A stretch of DNA of 64,000 nucleotides, from NCBI GenBank assembly GCA_016630905.1, contig WBMQ01000007.1:496001-560000 (forward strand), in the 5' to 3' direction. Source of the DNA: Capillidium heterosporum. Taxonomy: Eukaryota; Entomophthoromycota; Entomophthoromycetes; Entomophthorales; Capillidiaceae. Every line of letters starts with the position of its first letter. Position 1 is the stretch's first letter. This document shows positions 1 to 11,871 of this stretch, one piece after another. The notes beneath the pieces were generated by a model. The model saw only the letters and a program-made list of their open reading frames with translations, ran no database searches and was not told the DNA's origin. The position numbers and the translations under genes are program-made.

Positions 1-2127
1 ATAGGATCTCCGTCTAGTACTTGGGTAGTCAGTTGTTCGGCTGATTTGAGAGGAGTGACCAGCCTAAACTTAGAAATTGAAGGTAATATGCCTACAATTT
101 TTCCCATTTTATACGAAAGTATTCATGTATTCCTTCTCTGAGCAGAAAATTGATAGTGCTCCAAATTTTATCATTAAACTAATGTTCGATCCAAATCTTA
201 ATATCAAGCACAACTACTATATTCATAGACTATGGCCTCGTTTTCAACTGTCGGTTTGCCAGCAACCAGCAGTTAAAAACAGGACTTATGGCTAATAAAC
301 CAAATTACATACCATCTGAGGGTACAAAAGGAGCAGTGTATATATGAACAGTGGGAGACTTTAACTTGATGCACCAAGCTTAAATAACAAACGGTACAAA
401 TTTCTAATAAAAATTAAACATTATCAAAGTAAAGCACATTTGAGTAAGTAAATATGAAGCAAAATAGAAAAATTGGCAACTTTTTATTGGAAATTTATTA
501 AATCGAGTATCAACCATCCACACATATTTCAACTACAAAGACAGCTTAAAAATTTAATCTTTTGAAGTCTTCAATATTACAAAAAAGTGCCAGCATTAGA
601 TCTATTGAAAGCAAAATATGTATAAATTCTAGCAAAGCTGCAGCAACGTACAAATATTTTGACGACATACAGTTTTGTGGATTGACTGTTTTTATAAATA
701 CCCTACTTTAAGCTTTGCCTCGATTTCATCAAGCCAAGTAAACATTTCAATGATCAGCAGTACATAGTTCAACCTCCTGTCCAAGCTCATCCCGGGTTTT
801 GGTTATGAATCTGCCACCAGACAACCTAATCAAAAGTTTCCAAAACCTTTTCAACTCTGATGCAACTCCTCAAATGAAGAGTTATCAATCGTACAAAAAC
901 AGCTTGAAACACACATTTCAAAGTATTTATCTTTAGCCTCTTTCCAAGTTAGTAAATAAGAAGGTAAGGTTGAAACTTGTACAACCCTTTATCTGTTCAA
1001 AATATTCGATCTCATCAGAATTCATCAAATCCTTCTAAATTGAGCTTGAATTAAAATCAGTAATGTTCAGCTTCAGCTAAAAGGTTAATCAGATGAAGAT
1101 TACCATATATGTAAGTAAGTATAGAAAATTGGGAGGATCTACGAACGAAAGTTCAAGTTTAGAGCCAGTGTCCAAGTCAATGCGAAAAATCGATATTGAT
1201 ACTGGATTGAGAGCCCGTTATCACCCTCAAGGATCAGCGTATAACCTTACGCTTACTATTCTTGCCTATCAATGTTTCCCCAGTCCTAACTAAAAATTAG
1301 TAATTGATCTTTGAAGTTAATAGCCATAAATATGATAGTTCAGTTATTCCCCTCCTACAAAGTCCGGCAATAGAAGTAAACCTGGCTTTCCTCTAGAGAA
1401 CTCATACAAAAATCCAATTCCCACCTATATCGTCCTATAAATATAAACTTTAGTGATGAATTTTACTTGTAAATTTAACATTAACTAAAAATAAGATCCT
1501 TCATATGACTTTATAGCTCAATGTTCTAATAAAAGGTTTACTTTAAGTTAATGTCAAAGGTATTTCAGTTATTTTTTACAGTCCAAAATTCTTGGTATTG
1601 AATAAAACAGCTTAAAATGCTTTTATAATTCCAGGATGTCGTATTGATAAACTTCCAATAAACGTAGGTTGCTTTTGCGTATAGTTTTGGTAGGTGGGAG
1701 TAGGTGATGTTACTAATTAGTTTGCCCACTTCGCCCAATTCTATGTTCATCGTTAACGGTTTGTAGCAATTTCTTCGATTAAAGCTTCCGATTTGTACAG
1801 ATAAGAAATCATATACTGATTTGGATCCCTTTCAATTCTTTTCATCAGATGTCAAACTAACATATCTATTTTTTTTAGATAAAGGTTGGGAGTAACTTTT
1901 AGTGATGCCTTTTTGACCTTTAGGCTGGAAATAAAAGAGTACTTTCAATCAAATAATAAATTGATAAAAATATATAAATACTTAATCAAAGGATATATAA
2001 ATTGAATACTTGGACTTGAAAGAAAATAAAATTTATTTGAATATGTATCTTGTATTTCAGTTACAGGTGAAGGCTTGCAACTGTCTATATAAAGTTATTA
2101 CAGGTAAGTTAGGCCCAAATTTGAAGT
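1..2127. other. AT-rich region without a supported gene
   Basis: No reading frame here looks like a real gene. The open frames are short and have AT-rich composition. The first 140 bases hold a short open stretch that enters from outside the window and could be the tail of an exon, but I cannot identify it. A short imperfect inverted repeat lies at about 231-281 (gttttcaactg paired with cagttaaaaac) and resembles the larger hairpin at 11578-11712. Stretches near 1800-1960 and 4280-4440 resemble each other weakly, which suggests old duplicated and decayed DNA. Confidence 0.5.
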
Positions 2128-3659
2128 TCGAGTGCTTTACACATCTCAATAAAAGAGCTTGGACTCGGTGACATCGTGTCATAGTTCAGTTCTAAAGCAA
2201 CGATCCAATCTAAATAAAGCAGGCATATTGTCTATGAATCAAGGTTCTAGCTCAGCAAGTACATTTTCCAATCCCAATGTCAACAATTCGGGGAACTGCA
2301 TGGGGAGAATGGCTGTAAATCTGACTTGGCTTTGCTGTTAAGCTTGAAACCTAGTGTAAGCCTCTACAAAGAAGATAGTTCAACTAACAAGTTTAAAAGT
2401 ATCATGCCCAATTCGTCAGTGCTTAAGGGAAAGCTGTTTCAACTGCAACTTGGGCTCGAAATCGAAGTAGTCGATGGGGAAGTTATTGTTCTTGAGGATC
2501 AAGTTTTCTAGGCTTAGTACAAGTTCAAACAGCTGCTGTAGAGAACCGTATTCAGCCTTTTCATCTAGCTTGATGCTGAAAAGCCCCAACTTTAACAGCG
2601 TGGATAAATGGGTCGGCTCTACTGATGAAAAGTCAGGAATTTCCAATAATTCGAAGTTTGACTAAAAGCTTTGATCATCTGAAAAGATCTTAGAGTTCTT
2701 AGCTCTTGATAATTTAATTCAATTAGGCTTAGGGAAATATTTTTTGGTCAGTATCTCTTATGTATTCTTTGTTAAAAAATACCACTTTACGTTGTAAACT
2801 AGCTGTGTCAAATTTTGAAAGTGGAGTAAAGTGTTTGATTCAATCCTTGAATGTAAGTTATGGGTAAAATCAAGTCCTTAAAATTGGGGCACTTGTTACT
2901 GATTGAAATTATAAAAAGTGCTGATAATACCTTGCCATCGATAAGTAGGCGTTTTAAATTAGATATCGTAATTAAAAGACTATCAAAATGTGGAAATCTC
3001 ATAGTCTCATTAATCATCATCATCAATAATTAGTTCGTATTCGGGCTTACCAACTGTCGAAAGGATTTTCAAGTTGGGAAAGTTTGTCTGGGTGGCTCGA
3101 AACCGGTCCTCTTTGAATATGGTAAAAGTAAGGCATAAGTGTGCCAAACTAAGCATGTTGGTATCATCTATTCAGCTTCAGGAAAATTCCAGGCTGGTAG
3201 CAGTCAACACAAAATTCTCCAAGTTAGGGAGTGAGGGACCTAAGGCAGATATACCTGTATATTTCTCGCGGTTCCGAGTATCATAAAATAAGAGAACTCT
3301 CAATTTAAAAGATTACAACTTACATATGGTAGGAAAGCCTATTTCTAAAATGCTGTTGAAATGATACTGCTTATTTACCGAATCGCTATAAACAAATAAA
3401 TTATAGTACAGGCTAATCTTTGGCTTCTCTGAATTAAATTGTATCTTTTTAAAAACCTTGGTATGTTGGTCATATTTGCTAGCTAACCGTTTAGCGAAGC
3501 TATATTCTTAATCTCAGTTGCTAACCTTATCTTTTCCCAGTTTTCGTAAATCTATGGTTTTGCTGATTAATATAGTAGTTGGTTTTATTGGGTTTTTCTA
3601 TCAACTACTGAAAATACATGTGATAGGATCTTGTTAGGGAGCTTAGATAGTTGATCCAT
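2128..3659 (-). pseudogene. F-box/leucine-rich-repeat protein, degenerate
   Basis: This is a dead copy of the F-box/LRR family whose intact member lies at 37701-39251. The start ATG at 3659 opens a recognisable F-box beginning MDQLSKLPNKIL, but a stop follows after about 24 codons. Collinear blocks continue in shifting frames: LYYNLFVYSDSV near 3420, an LRR block at 2808-3026 and another at 2416-2646 containing YFDFEPKLQLKQLSLKH. A C-terminal FPELLTLGLENV block lies near 2280, and the end matches the family terminus at about 2130. Many stops and frame changes rule out a full-length product. The upstream element ATCAATACAAG shared by the family is kept at about 3710-3722. Small + strand ORFs here are shadows. 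Confidence 0.8.
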
Positions 3660-3729
3660 GTTGAATGAAGCTGTTTATTTCGAGTATTCAAATATCCATA
3701 AGCCTATCTCTTGTATTGATAAAAAGTTT

Positions 3730-5593
3730 GCTTTTTCTATGATGTATGTAGTTTAATGAAAAGCCTTTATTAGGATAACGTCATATTAAATTTAGGTCTA
3801 ACTATAGCCAGTAAATTTTCAACTTTAAGCTATTTTATTAGAAAACAAATATGAATGTAACATAGTATATTGGTTTAAACTTCAATTCCTATTAAGCTAG
3901 CTGATTCATTTCAGAAGGCCTTCAAAATGTAGCATTCAAGAAAGCACATTAAAAATGAAATACATCATAGGTTACAATTGCAATGAAAATCATACACGCT
4001 ATATAACGCTTAGTACTTTAAGTTGTCCACAAGTTACACTTTTAGGTTTTTAATTTGAAAGCCAAGGTTTCCAAAGTTGAAATAGAATAACTTTCAAGAA
4101 TTCATACTACAACTTCAAGGTACAAATTGATCTGTAACTTGCACTCAAAGTCAAGTAGGTAAGGTCGAGTCGATGGAAGAATACTATTTTGCCAGTATTT
4201 GGAAGGGCTACAATTCTAAACTTAAACCTATGTCTCATTATATAGCTCTACATCCATCACTAAAAGACCATACTCACTTCTCGTTTAGAAGCCTTTAGCC
4301 CATACGGAGAAATATTGAACTGGATTGGATCTCTCTTCAACTATTTTGCACATACATCAAACTAACAAATCTACTGATATTTTAGGATAGAGGAGAGCTG
4401 TTTTTTGTGACAATCTCTGTTGTTAAAATGCGAAATAAAAGGAAGCAAGCTTTTGATTAAATAGCCTGCTTTCAAATTCATATATAAAATTTTAAGATAT
4501 ATAATGGGTTTCTAAATAAACAAATATAGCAGAGTTTTAAAACTCAACCTATTATATGGTGCTAAATATATTATTGATTAAAAGTTAGTGAGAGATGAAT
4601 GAGCCAATGTACCTCCTATTTCTCCTTGACAGCTCTATAAAATTAGCACCTCCAATTTCAACACTTTACAAGCAGCTCATTCAATCATCAAGTTCACCGA
4701 CCATTGAAGACCCGTTGTATTCACTGTTAGCCAGAAAGGAGGTAAGGTATTCAATATTGAATTGAGCAAGTCTTAAAAATTTTGATAAAGTAAGAGACGA
4801 AGCGATTGAAAGCCATTAACTTCAATGAGTTTTTTATATATAAAATAAATATGCTATGATCAAGTGTCTATTAAAATCGCCTTGTAAGCATTGTTGATTC
4901 AAACTGATGGCATTCAGATGTTTCTTACAAATATACCAAGAAAAGCATTGCTACATTAGTAGCTTTGATGTTACAGTTCATATTACACTGCTGATGTGTT
5001 GAGCTTATTCAAAGTTATACCTGTCAAATCTTCTTCCCATTGATATTTAAAATATCTTGACTTCAAAATTCGTATTGACTTTCTTTTTAGAAAGTAGATT
5101 GTCGAAGCTATAGAATAAAAACTAACTTCAGCTAAACACTCAGCATAAAGGTATCGTAAAGCAGACAGTATCTCTTATGGATAACCGTGCTAAGTATGGG
5201 ATGCGTAGTTTTAAAATAGAATGGCCATAATCTTCAAAATGTATTTATGTTTACTGTCATTTACTTAGAATGAACAGCTGCTTCAAGTTGAGAAATACTT
5301 GAATTTATAATCTAAAAGCATACTGTTTGTTAAACAAAGGTGATGATTATAATTTTAGAAAAGTAACCAATAGTACCCATAGGTAGATATATAGCTACCT
5401 ATAAATACCTTCAAAATCTTGAAAATAATATAGCAGGATACAGTAAAAATATATAGAATAAACCAGTTTTTATATTAATAAAAATAGAAAGTTCACTAAA
5501 GCATAGTTTACTTATACAGTACGAAATATAGAAATGATAAATTATATACTCAAGAACGAAATACCAGAAAAGCTTCAGCTACTTCACAACTTC
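3730..5593. other. Gene-poor AT-rich spacer
   Basis: No gene is supported. A roughly 48-codon open frame on the + strand starts at 4595 (MNEPMYLLFLLDSS) and runs to a GT that could be a splice donor near 4740. It has no recognisable similarity and no downstream exon that I can join. The rest is AT-rich with scattered stops in all frames. Confidence 0.45.
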
Positions 5594-8563
5594 TTAACCC
5601 ACAAAAAGGAACTTAAGGTCATCTTCAGTGAGACGGGCTAGTGCCGCCGAATCCTTACCGATGGTAGATTGAAACATGGCCTGCTTCTTGGCTTGCAGCT
5701 GCAAGATTCGTGACTCGATCGAGTTTTCAACAATAAGTCTAGTAACCATGATGGGTCGTCGCTGCCCCAGTCTATGGATGCGATCCATAGCTTGGTCTTC
5801 GACGGCTGGGTTCCACCACGGGTCACATAGGAAGACTCTGCTAGCTTCCGTCAAGTTCAAAGCGATACCCCCCGCCTTGAGGGAGACTAGGAATACGGTG
5901 AACTCATGCCGCTTCATGAAGGTCTGGATGACGGCATCACGTTGGGCTGGGCGCATACGGCCATCCAGTCTACAGCAGGCGAAGCCAGCTCGAGTGAGGC
6001 GCCAATGTACGAGGTCGAGGAAATTGACGAATTGGGAAAATACTATAGACTTGATGGTGTAGTCCTTGGATCGTAACTTGTCTAGCTCTTCAACAAGGGC
6101 CTCGATCTTAGTAGAAGAGCGCCACCGGTCCATATTGATACGGTTGACTATAGAGCCCTTGAACTGCTCACCACCAACCTTAAAATCGTTACCTAAACGT
6201 TTCCGTTCTTCAAACTCTTCTTCAAGCTTTTCAAGCTCCGTCTCGTCATCTTCTACACTTACAGTGGGTTGAGTGAGGTCAATAGTTAGAGGTACAAAGC
6301 AGGAGGGGCACTTGGGGTGCATCTCCAAGCTCGAGCTGAGGTACTGGCTAGCGTCCTCTCGACAGAAGACGTGCTTGCATTTGGAGACGATTGGATCTTC
6401 GGCTTCGTCTTGGCATATAACACAGATGAGATGGTTACGTACAGGTGCAGCTGTCGGATCTGGGATGATTCCAGCACCGGTACCGGTTGGAATACGTTTC
6501 AGTATCAAGTCGGGGTGGTTGACGGCTAAGCGCATCTTGGTGATCAACTCGAAGATGTTGGCGTAGTTGTTGAGCACAGTACCCGCTTCAACATAGGTTG
6601 TAAATTTACGCTTGGTATCACTATATAAAGATTCGTACATATCTTCTTCCTCTTCGTTAAAGACATCCCTGCGGATGGTGAGAACTCTTGGTGGTAACCC
6701 AAGGTCATCAGCCTTCTCGTTCTTAGTCCTGCGTAGCATGATGCGATCAAGGATCTTACCCAATTTGATAAAGCCGTCGGCACCTTCACCACGACAACCA
6801 AACTTCTGGATTGGTTTCATGACCTCCGAGTTCCACCAGCAGAAGTGGTTCATGGGGGAACACCCGCAGTCGTTACAGATGGAGTTATTCTTGAAACTCC
6901 ACGACAGCGATTTGCACGGGCATTTCTTGCAGTAGTAGTAGCTGAAAGGGTCAATGCGCAGGAAACGTATCAAGGAGTACAGTTCACCGACTCGGTTCTG
7001 GAGCGGGGTACCCGACAACGCCCACTTGTGTTCAGCATCCAAAGCAAAGGTAGCCCGAGCTGTATTACAGGCCCGATCTTTGATATAGTGACCCTCGTCC
7101 AGGATAACACGGTGCCATTGGGTATTATGAAGTATGGACTTCTCCTTGACCTTGATACCCTTACGCTTGAAACCGTAGTTCTGCTTGCGGAAGCTACTTT
7201 CGATGATGGAGTAGGTAGTCAATATGATATCGTAGTCTTTGAAGGTGTCCAATTTCTTGGTACGGTCGTGGCCATGGAAAAGAAGAACCTTCAAGGTCGT
7301 CGTGTGGTTCTCAATCTCAGCCATCCATTGCATCAAGGCGACGGTAGGAGCAACTAGGAGATTGGGTCGGTGACGGGGTTCTGAGAGCAGAAGGGCAATG
7401 GTCTGGATCGTTTTACCCATTCCCATCTCGTCAGCCAGCAGACCCCCTTTGAATACACTCTTCTCCTGCTGGAGCATCCAGCTGACACCTTCCCTTTGGA
7501 AAGGAAGGAGCTTTAACTTTAAGTCAGAAGGCTGTTCGATCATACTAATCTTGGGTACTTCGATGTTATCTACATCCTTCCAAACATGTTCAAGATCGGG
7601 ATGAACGGCTAGAACTCTTGGATCCTCGCAGGGATGGGTGAGGTAGTATCTTAAGGGTTTGTCTCCAAGTTGTACACCCTTATTTAATTTGGCTCTGGCA
7701 TTACGTTTGGCAGGCCGTGATTGAGCTAGTGGAATATCGGATGAGCTGTCCGAAAACTCGGAAAGAGATTCATCTGCATCGCTTGCTTTAAATTCTGAAT
7801 CACTTCCAACTTTCGAAAGTTTAGCCTTCTTGGTCTTGCTTCTTGTTGATCTACGAATAGGTACAGTGGATTCGGAGCTTGATGGTTTGGAGGAAGACGG
7901 CTTGCTAGTTTCACTTTCACTTTCGGTGACCGGCTCTGATGCTTCAATCTTAGTAATAGTTCGTCTAGCCTTCACAGATTCACTTCTAGTCGATCTACGG
8001 ATAGGTGTAGTGGGCACTGTGCTCAAAGATACGACAGAAGTAGGCTTACTTGCTTCGTCCTCACTCTCATTTTCTGAGGTGATATCTGGCTTACTAAGCT
8101 TAGCTGTACTTCGAGTTACTCTTCCAGTAGCATTTTTAGCTGAACTTGAGGAGATTTCTATAACAAATTGGCTACCACTTGAATTCTGGGACTCCTTTGG
8201 AACTCGTTGTACAGCAGGGAGCTTAAAATCGTCATCAGAGCTTACGAATTCAGTAAAATCGGTAACTTTATACAGAGATTTGGTTTGAGCTTTGGGATTC
8301 CTTGATCTTAGTTGATATGCTATTGACGAGGCTTTAATGTTTTCGATAGCTTCTTCATCTTCATTAGGGACTTTGGGTTGATCGGTCGGGGTGAATACGA
8401 TGCTTGATGAAGTGTCTTTAAAGGTGGTGGATGCCTCAGCACTTATTGGGTCCAATTGGTGTTCAATAGTGCTTTGATCCACTAGACTCATCTCGGTAAC
8501 CTTCTCCTCCTTCTGACTGGTGACTTGTTTGGCTTTCACTCTTTCTGAACGCCTTGGACCCAT
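5594..8563 (-). CDS. RAD16: RAD16-type SNF2 ATPase/RING E3 ligase of global-genome nucleotide excision repair
   Basis: One uninterrupted 989-residue frame. In yeast Rad16 partners Rad7 (NEF4 complex) to find lesions in non-transcribed DNA by ATP-driven translocation, and it carries a RING used in ubiquitylation. Visible here: a Ser- and acid-rich tail (1-300), the helicase Walker A DEMGMGKT (about 378-385), the DEGH box (about 489-492), a Cys-rich insert (about 546-575), a C3HC4 RING from CVICQDEAEDP (about 714) to CPSC (about 752-755), and the C-terminal helicase lobe with SQFVNFLDL, AGGIALNLTEAS and DQAMDRIHRLGQ. Yeast Rad16 is about 790 residues; the excess is in the tail, which carries two PIRRSTRS repeats. 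It is divergent to RAD7 and has a paralogue at 11872-15043. All catalytic motifs are present, so function is likely intact. ORFs on the other strand are shadows. Confidence 0.95.
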   Translation of the reverse strand: MGPRRSERVKAKQVTSQKEEKVTEMSLVDQSTIEHQLDPISAEASTTFKDTSSSIVFTPTDQPKVPNEDEEAIENIKASSIAYQLRSRNPKAQTKSLYKVTDFTEFVSSDDDFKLPAVQRVPKESQNSSGSQFVIEISSSSAKNATGRVTRSTAKLSKPDITSENESEDEASKPTSVVSLSTVPTTPIRRSTRSESVKARRTITKIEASEPVTESESETSKPSSSKPSSSESTVPIRRSTRSKTKKAKLSKVGSDSEFKASDADESLSEFSDSSSDIPLAQSRPAKRNARAKLNKGVQLGDKPLRYYLTHPCEDPRVLAVHPDLEHVWKDVDNIEVPKISMIEQPSDLKLKLLPFQREGVSWMLQQEKSVFKGGLLADEMGMGKTIQTIALLLSEPRHRPNLLVAPTVALMQWMAEIENHTTTLKVLLFHGHDRTKKLDTFKDYDIILTTYSIIESSFRKQNYGFKRKGIKVKEKSILHNTQWHRVILDEGHYIKDRACNTARATFALDAEHKWALSGTPLQNRVGELYSLIRFLRIDPFSYYYCKKCPCKSLSWSFKNNSICNDCGCSPMNHFCWWNSEVMKPIQKFGCRGEGADGFIKLGKILDRIMLRRTKNEKADDLGLPPRVLTIRRDVFNEEEEDMYESLYSDTKRKFTTYVEAGTVLNNYANIFELITKMRLAVNHPDLILKRIPTGTGAGIIPDPTAAPVRNHLICVICQDEAEDPIVSKCKHVFCREDASQYLSSSLEMHPKCPSCFVPLTIDLTQPTVSVEDDETELEKLEEEFEERKRLGNDFKVGGEQFKGSIVNRINMDRWRSSTKIEALVEELDKLRSKDYTIKSIVFSQFVNFLDLVHWRLTRAGFACCRLDGRMRPAQRDAVIQTFMKRHEFTVFLVSLKAGGIALNLTEASRVFLCDPWWNPAVEDQAMDRIHRLGQRRPIMVTRLIVENSIESRILQLQAKKQAMFQSTIGKDSAALARLTEDDLKFLFVG

Positions 8564-8923
8564 CTTTTCAGCTTTAAAAGAAAAATAAAGGTTGGAGAAT
8601 TTGGAAAGCTGGAAAGCTATTGCTAAATCTAAGTCTATTTAAAATCTTTTCCAAGGCCAAGAGTTCCTATTGGCTATCAACTTTGCAAACCTCTTAAACT
8701 AAATCACAATGGCAGGATTAAATTAGGAGTCAGCCAATTGTGTGCAAGTTCCTAAACTGCGAGTTTATTCCAGAAGATAAATACCAATTAAATTTTTTAT
8801 AAATTGATAAAGACCAATGGATTCGTTATGTTTCTAGGCCAATTAAGCGTGCTTAGTAGATAAGGAATTAAATTGGGGCTTGTCTGTAAACTCTACCTTT
8901 CTTTGAAGCAAAAGAATTCGAAA
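8564..8923. promoter_or_regulatory. Divergent RAD16/RAD7 promoter
   Basis: About 360 bp separate the two start codons, so both repair partners are probably driven from one bidirectional promoter. The stretch is AT-rich and contains no ORF. I see no element whose function I can name with confidence; the call rests on gene orientation and spacing. Confidence 0.6.
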
Positions 8924-10827
8924 ATGGTTAGAGGTCCACGATCAGCTTTAACTGAATTTCTTGCGGTAAGTGCTTTTGCTAAAGTTCAAAACTGATTTAT
9001 AATACTCTTAGGAAAAGGGAATTCGAGCTACCAACCCAACACCAAGGGCACAGCCCCCAACTCAAGGTCCTGCTGAAACTAATGGACCTGGTGTAAGTGG
9101 CGAAACCGAAACCAACAGCCAGCAACCAGCTCAAGGAAATAGTGAAGATATGGTCGTTGTAAACCTTGTATCTGATGACGATGAAAGAACAGTGCAAGTT
9201 GAAGCTATATCCTCAACCAGCTTTACAACCCGATCAGGAAGGACCATTCAATCGACTACCACCTTGACAACTTCCAACCATAGTACCGAGAAGAAAAGCT
9301 CAACCAAAAAGAAAGGTAAGAAGGGTGGGAAGCGTAAAAAAGGAGAAAGTAAAGGGTCTGACAGCGATTCGAATAGTGACGACGAATTTCTACCTAGTCC
9401 CTCGTCAAATCCTAGAGCCCGATATTCCCGCTTCAACCCTTCTCTCGACGATGCAACCCCCCTCAACGGTTTGACGTTCTGCTCCAAATGTAATACCAGA
9501 TTCATCGTAAAACCCACTACCTTGCCAGATTCTGATGGAAAGTTCAACTGCGGGAACTGCGATAAGAACTTGCAAAATCGAACTAATCAAACTAAACGAA
9601 GCAGAATGGCAAAGCGCGACAAAGCATTGCAGGGGAGTACCGGTTGGTTTGACTTGGAAAAAATACCTACCCTTCAGGCGTTATGCATCAGTGTTATCGC
9701 TGATAATTCGAATTTAGTCCAATCCTTGTATGGATTGAGTGAAAAATCGACTATCCAGATTGCTAGGATCATGTCGAAGCATAGAAAATTGGACGACGTC
9801 ACTTTACCGCTTTTCCTTGCCCCACTAAGTAACTCTTTAAGTTTATTCGATTGTGCACGACTCAACGAGGAAAGCTTGAGCAGCATTGCTATGACCGGCG
9901 CAGATTTGACAAATTTGAAGCTAATGTTTTGTGGACAGATGTCCGATATAGTGGTCGATGTATTTGGTAAGCATCTGAATAATTTAACTCATCTTACGAT
10001 CCACGGTGGCTTCCTGGTTACCGATAGTGGCTACGCTGGTATGCTGGATAGTTTGGGATCCCAGTTACATCAGCTGTCGATTCGACACTCGCCTCGATTC
10101 CATATAAAATCGATGCAGGCCTTGGTTAATAATTGTAAAAGATTAGAGCACTTGGACCTTAGTGACTGCCAGAAGCTAGACGACACTTGTATTGACTTGT
10201 TGATTACTGCTGGGGATACAAATGTCGAACCGGTTTTAAAGAAGCTCGTTGCTTTAGATCTATCGAGTCGTAGCACCTTGATCACCGAAATGAACTTGAC
10301 TAAAGTTTTAGGAGTTGTTGGCATCCAACTTGGATACACTCAAGCTCAATAACTGGACCAAGCTTCAGGATGATGATCTTCTTCCTATCGTATCTGTCTT
10401 TAGCAAAGTTACTCACTTGGAACTCTCCCACTGTGAAAATTTGACTGGTGCTAGTCTCAACCCCCTGCTCCAAAACGTAGGCCAGTCTGGGTCATTTAAA
10501 CACGGGCTAAAGGTATTGAATCTAGAGTTCTGCTCTATCGAAGTCAATAACGAAGTCTTACTCACTGCTCTAAAGTTCCACCACAAATCGCTTGTCGAGT
10601 TGAATATGGCTGGGCTGGATAAGTTGACGGATAAGGGGTTAAGGGATGGGTTTACCACCTACCCACCGGTAAAACTACATATTTTAAATTTGAGTTGGGT
10701 TAGAGCAGTAAGCGACCCACTCCTTAGTGGACATTATTCCTGGTTTAATTTGGTTGAGAGAGCTGAGAGTTTGGGGTTGCCATTTAGTGACGGAGTCGCT
10801 ACCCAGATTCATGGTAGATCTAACTGA
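8924..10827 (+). CDS. RAD7: RAD7-type LRR damage-recognition protein with one internal frame break
   Basis: Partner of Rad16 in yeast NEF4. Exon 1 (8924-8965) encodes MVRGPRSALTEFLA; a 46-nt intron (8966-9011) follows, and exon 2 resumes with EKGIRA. This rebuilds the family N-terminal signature SALTxFLxxxGI, which settles the start. Then come a Ser/Lys-rich linker, a CxxC..CxxC zinc site (CSKCNTRF ... CGNCDK), and leucine-rich repeats to the C-terminus. The frame changes by one base near 10295-10352: the upstream frame ends at 10352, while the LRR continues one frame over from about 10300 (LLASNLDTLKLNNW). Removing one base gives 618 residues, against 565 in yeast. The break could be a sequence error, a real mutation or frameshifting. 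A gene with this degree of conservation is unlikely to be long dead. Confidence 0.9.
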
Positions 10828-11871
10828 TGAGATGGAGGATGGGCTACTGGTTTCGAAAGGTTACGTAAAGATTGTGGGGAGAGAGTGTGATACTTTGTAA
10901 TTGGGAATGGAATGCCTATAAATAAATGCCTTTTAATTTTACTAGAGCTGCATTATATTCCTATATTATTGATTAATTTATTAAGGTTTTCTAAAACAGG
11001 GAAAAGCTTACATTTTGGTTTTTAGTTTATTGAAATGGCTTTACATTATAAGAATTTGAGTTTGACATTCATCTATATTCAAATATTGTTTACTGAATAG
11101 TTTTAAAGGTGAAGTTTAAATGTTTTAGTAACAAAATGTGTATATAGATATGAAGTATTAAAACAATAGCTTCATATGTAATTTTAAGTTAAATCAAAAT
11201 AACTAGCAGTTTTTTTATATACCAAGGATTCTCTTATAAACCCTTGTTAAAAATGTGATGAAAATTTCAATATAAAAATTATTACCTAAAGTGAAGAACC
11301 TACCTATCAATTAAACTAAACCAAGGAAAGCAGCTGTCCAGATAACTCAGGTAATGTGGTCGAAAGTACAAAAGCATTGGATGACTCTTGGAAAATAGAG
11401 GGCGTTGTCGATGAATGGGTGTTGAGAATAAAATCGTATTCGAAGCCGATTCTGGGTTCCCAGTTGGTGCCTTTAGCTAATTTTGTACCTCCTAATCCTT
11501 GCTGTTCTTTTGAGCCACCTGTTGTCTTATAAAAGTAAAGAATTTTTGATATCAGCTGAAATTTGAAGTTTTAGTTCCATTTTTCAACTGTTGGCTTCCA
11601 GCAATCTGCAAACTTTACGTAGTTTTTAGTCTAAAGACTAACATTAAAAAGGATACAAAATCTAAATTACGTAAAGTTATGCTGATTGCTGGAGTTCAGC
11701 AATTGAAAAACAGAGTCTTCACATAGCAAATAAAAACGGAATATATCTTCCTTTAATTGGCCAAATTAATTTCCGACTTTATTGTAGGAGTGAAGCTCAA
11801 TTTTGATCTCAAGCAAGCTTGCAGTTGCAATGAAGGCGGTTTTTACATTATCTTTGTCCAAAATATAAACT
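10828..11871. other. Spacer between RAD7 and the second RAD16-like gene
   Basis: AT-rich, with no supported gene. It holds the RAD7 3' end (AATAAA-like aataaat near 10920), then an unremarkable stretch, and the hairpin-forming inverted repeat listed separately at 11578-11712. Confidence 0.6.
11578..11712. repeat. Imperfect inverted repeat (hairpin, MITE-like)
   Basis: The left arm at about 11578-11630 and the right arm at about 11664-11712 are reverse complements over roughly 48 bases at about 75% by eye. They share the cores CCAGCAATC and ACTTTACGTA. The spacer is about 35 bases. A smaller relative of the arm (ttttcaactg..gccagcaa) lies at 231-281. It may be a small non-autonomous element or an extruding palindrome; I see no transposase and cannot define target-site duplications. 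Confidence 0.55.

Noticed and set aside
1-141. Open stretch with TWVVSCSAD, reminiscent of a trypsin WVVTAAHC site
   Set aside because: The catalytic His-Cys is absent, there is no second block, and it is cut by the window edge. Too little to call.
6845-7357. 170-codon + strand frame inside RAD16
   Set aside because: Exactly antisense to the conserved SNF2 domain; a shadow caused by codon bias. The same holds for the other + strand frames between 5676 and 8288.
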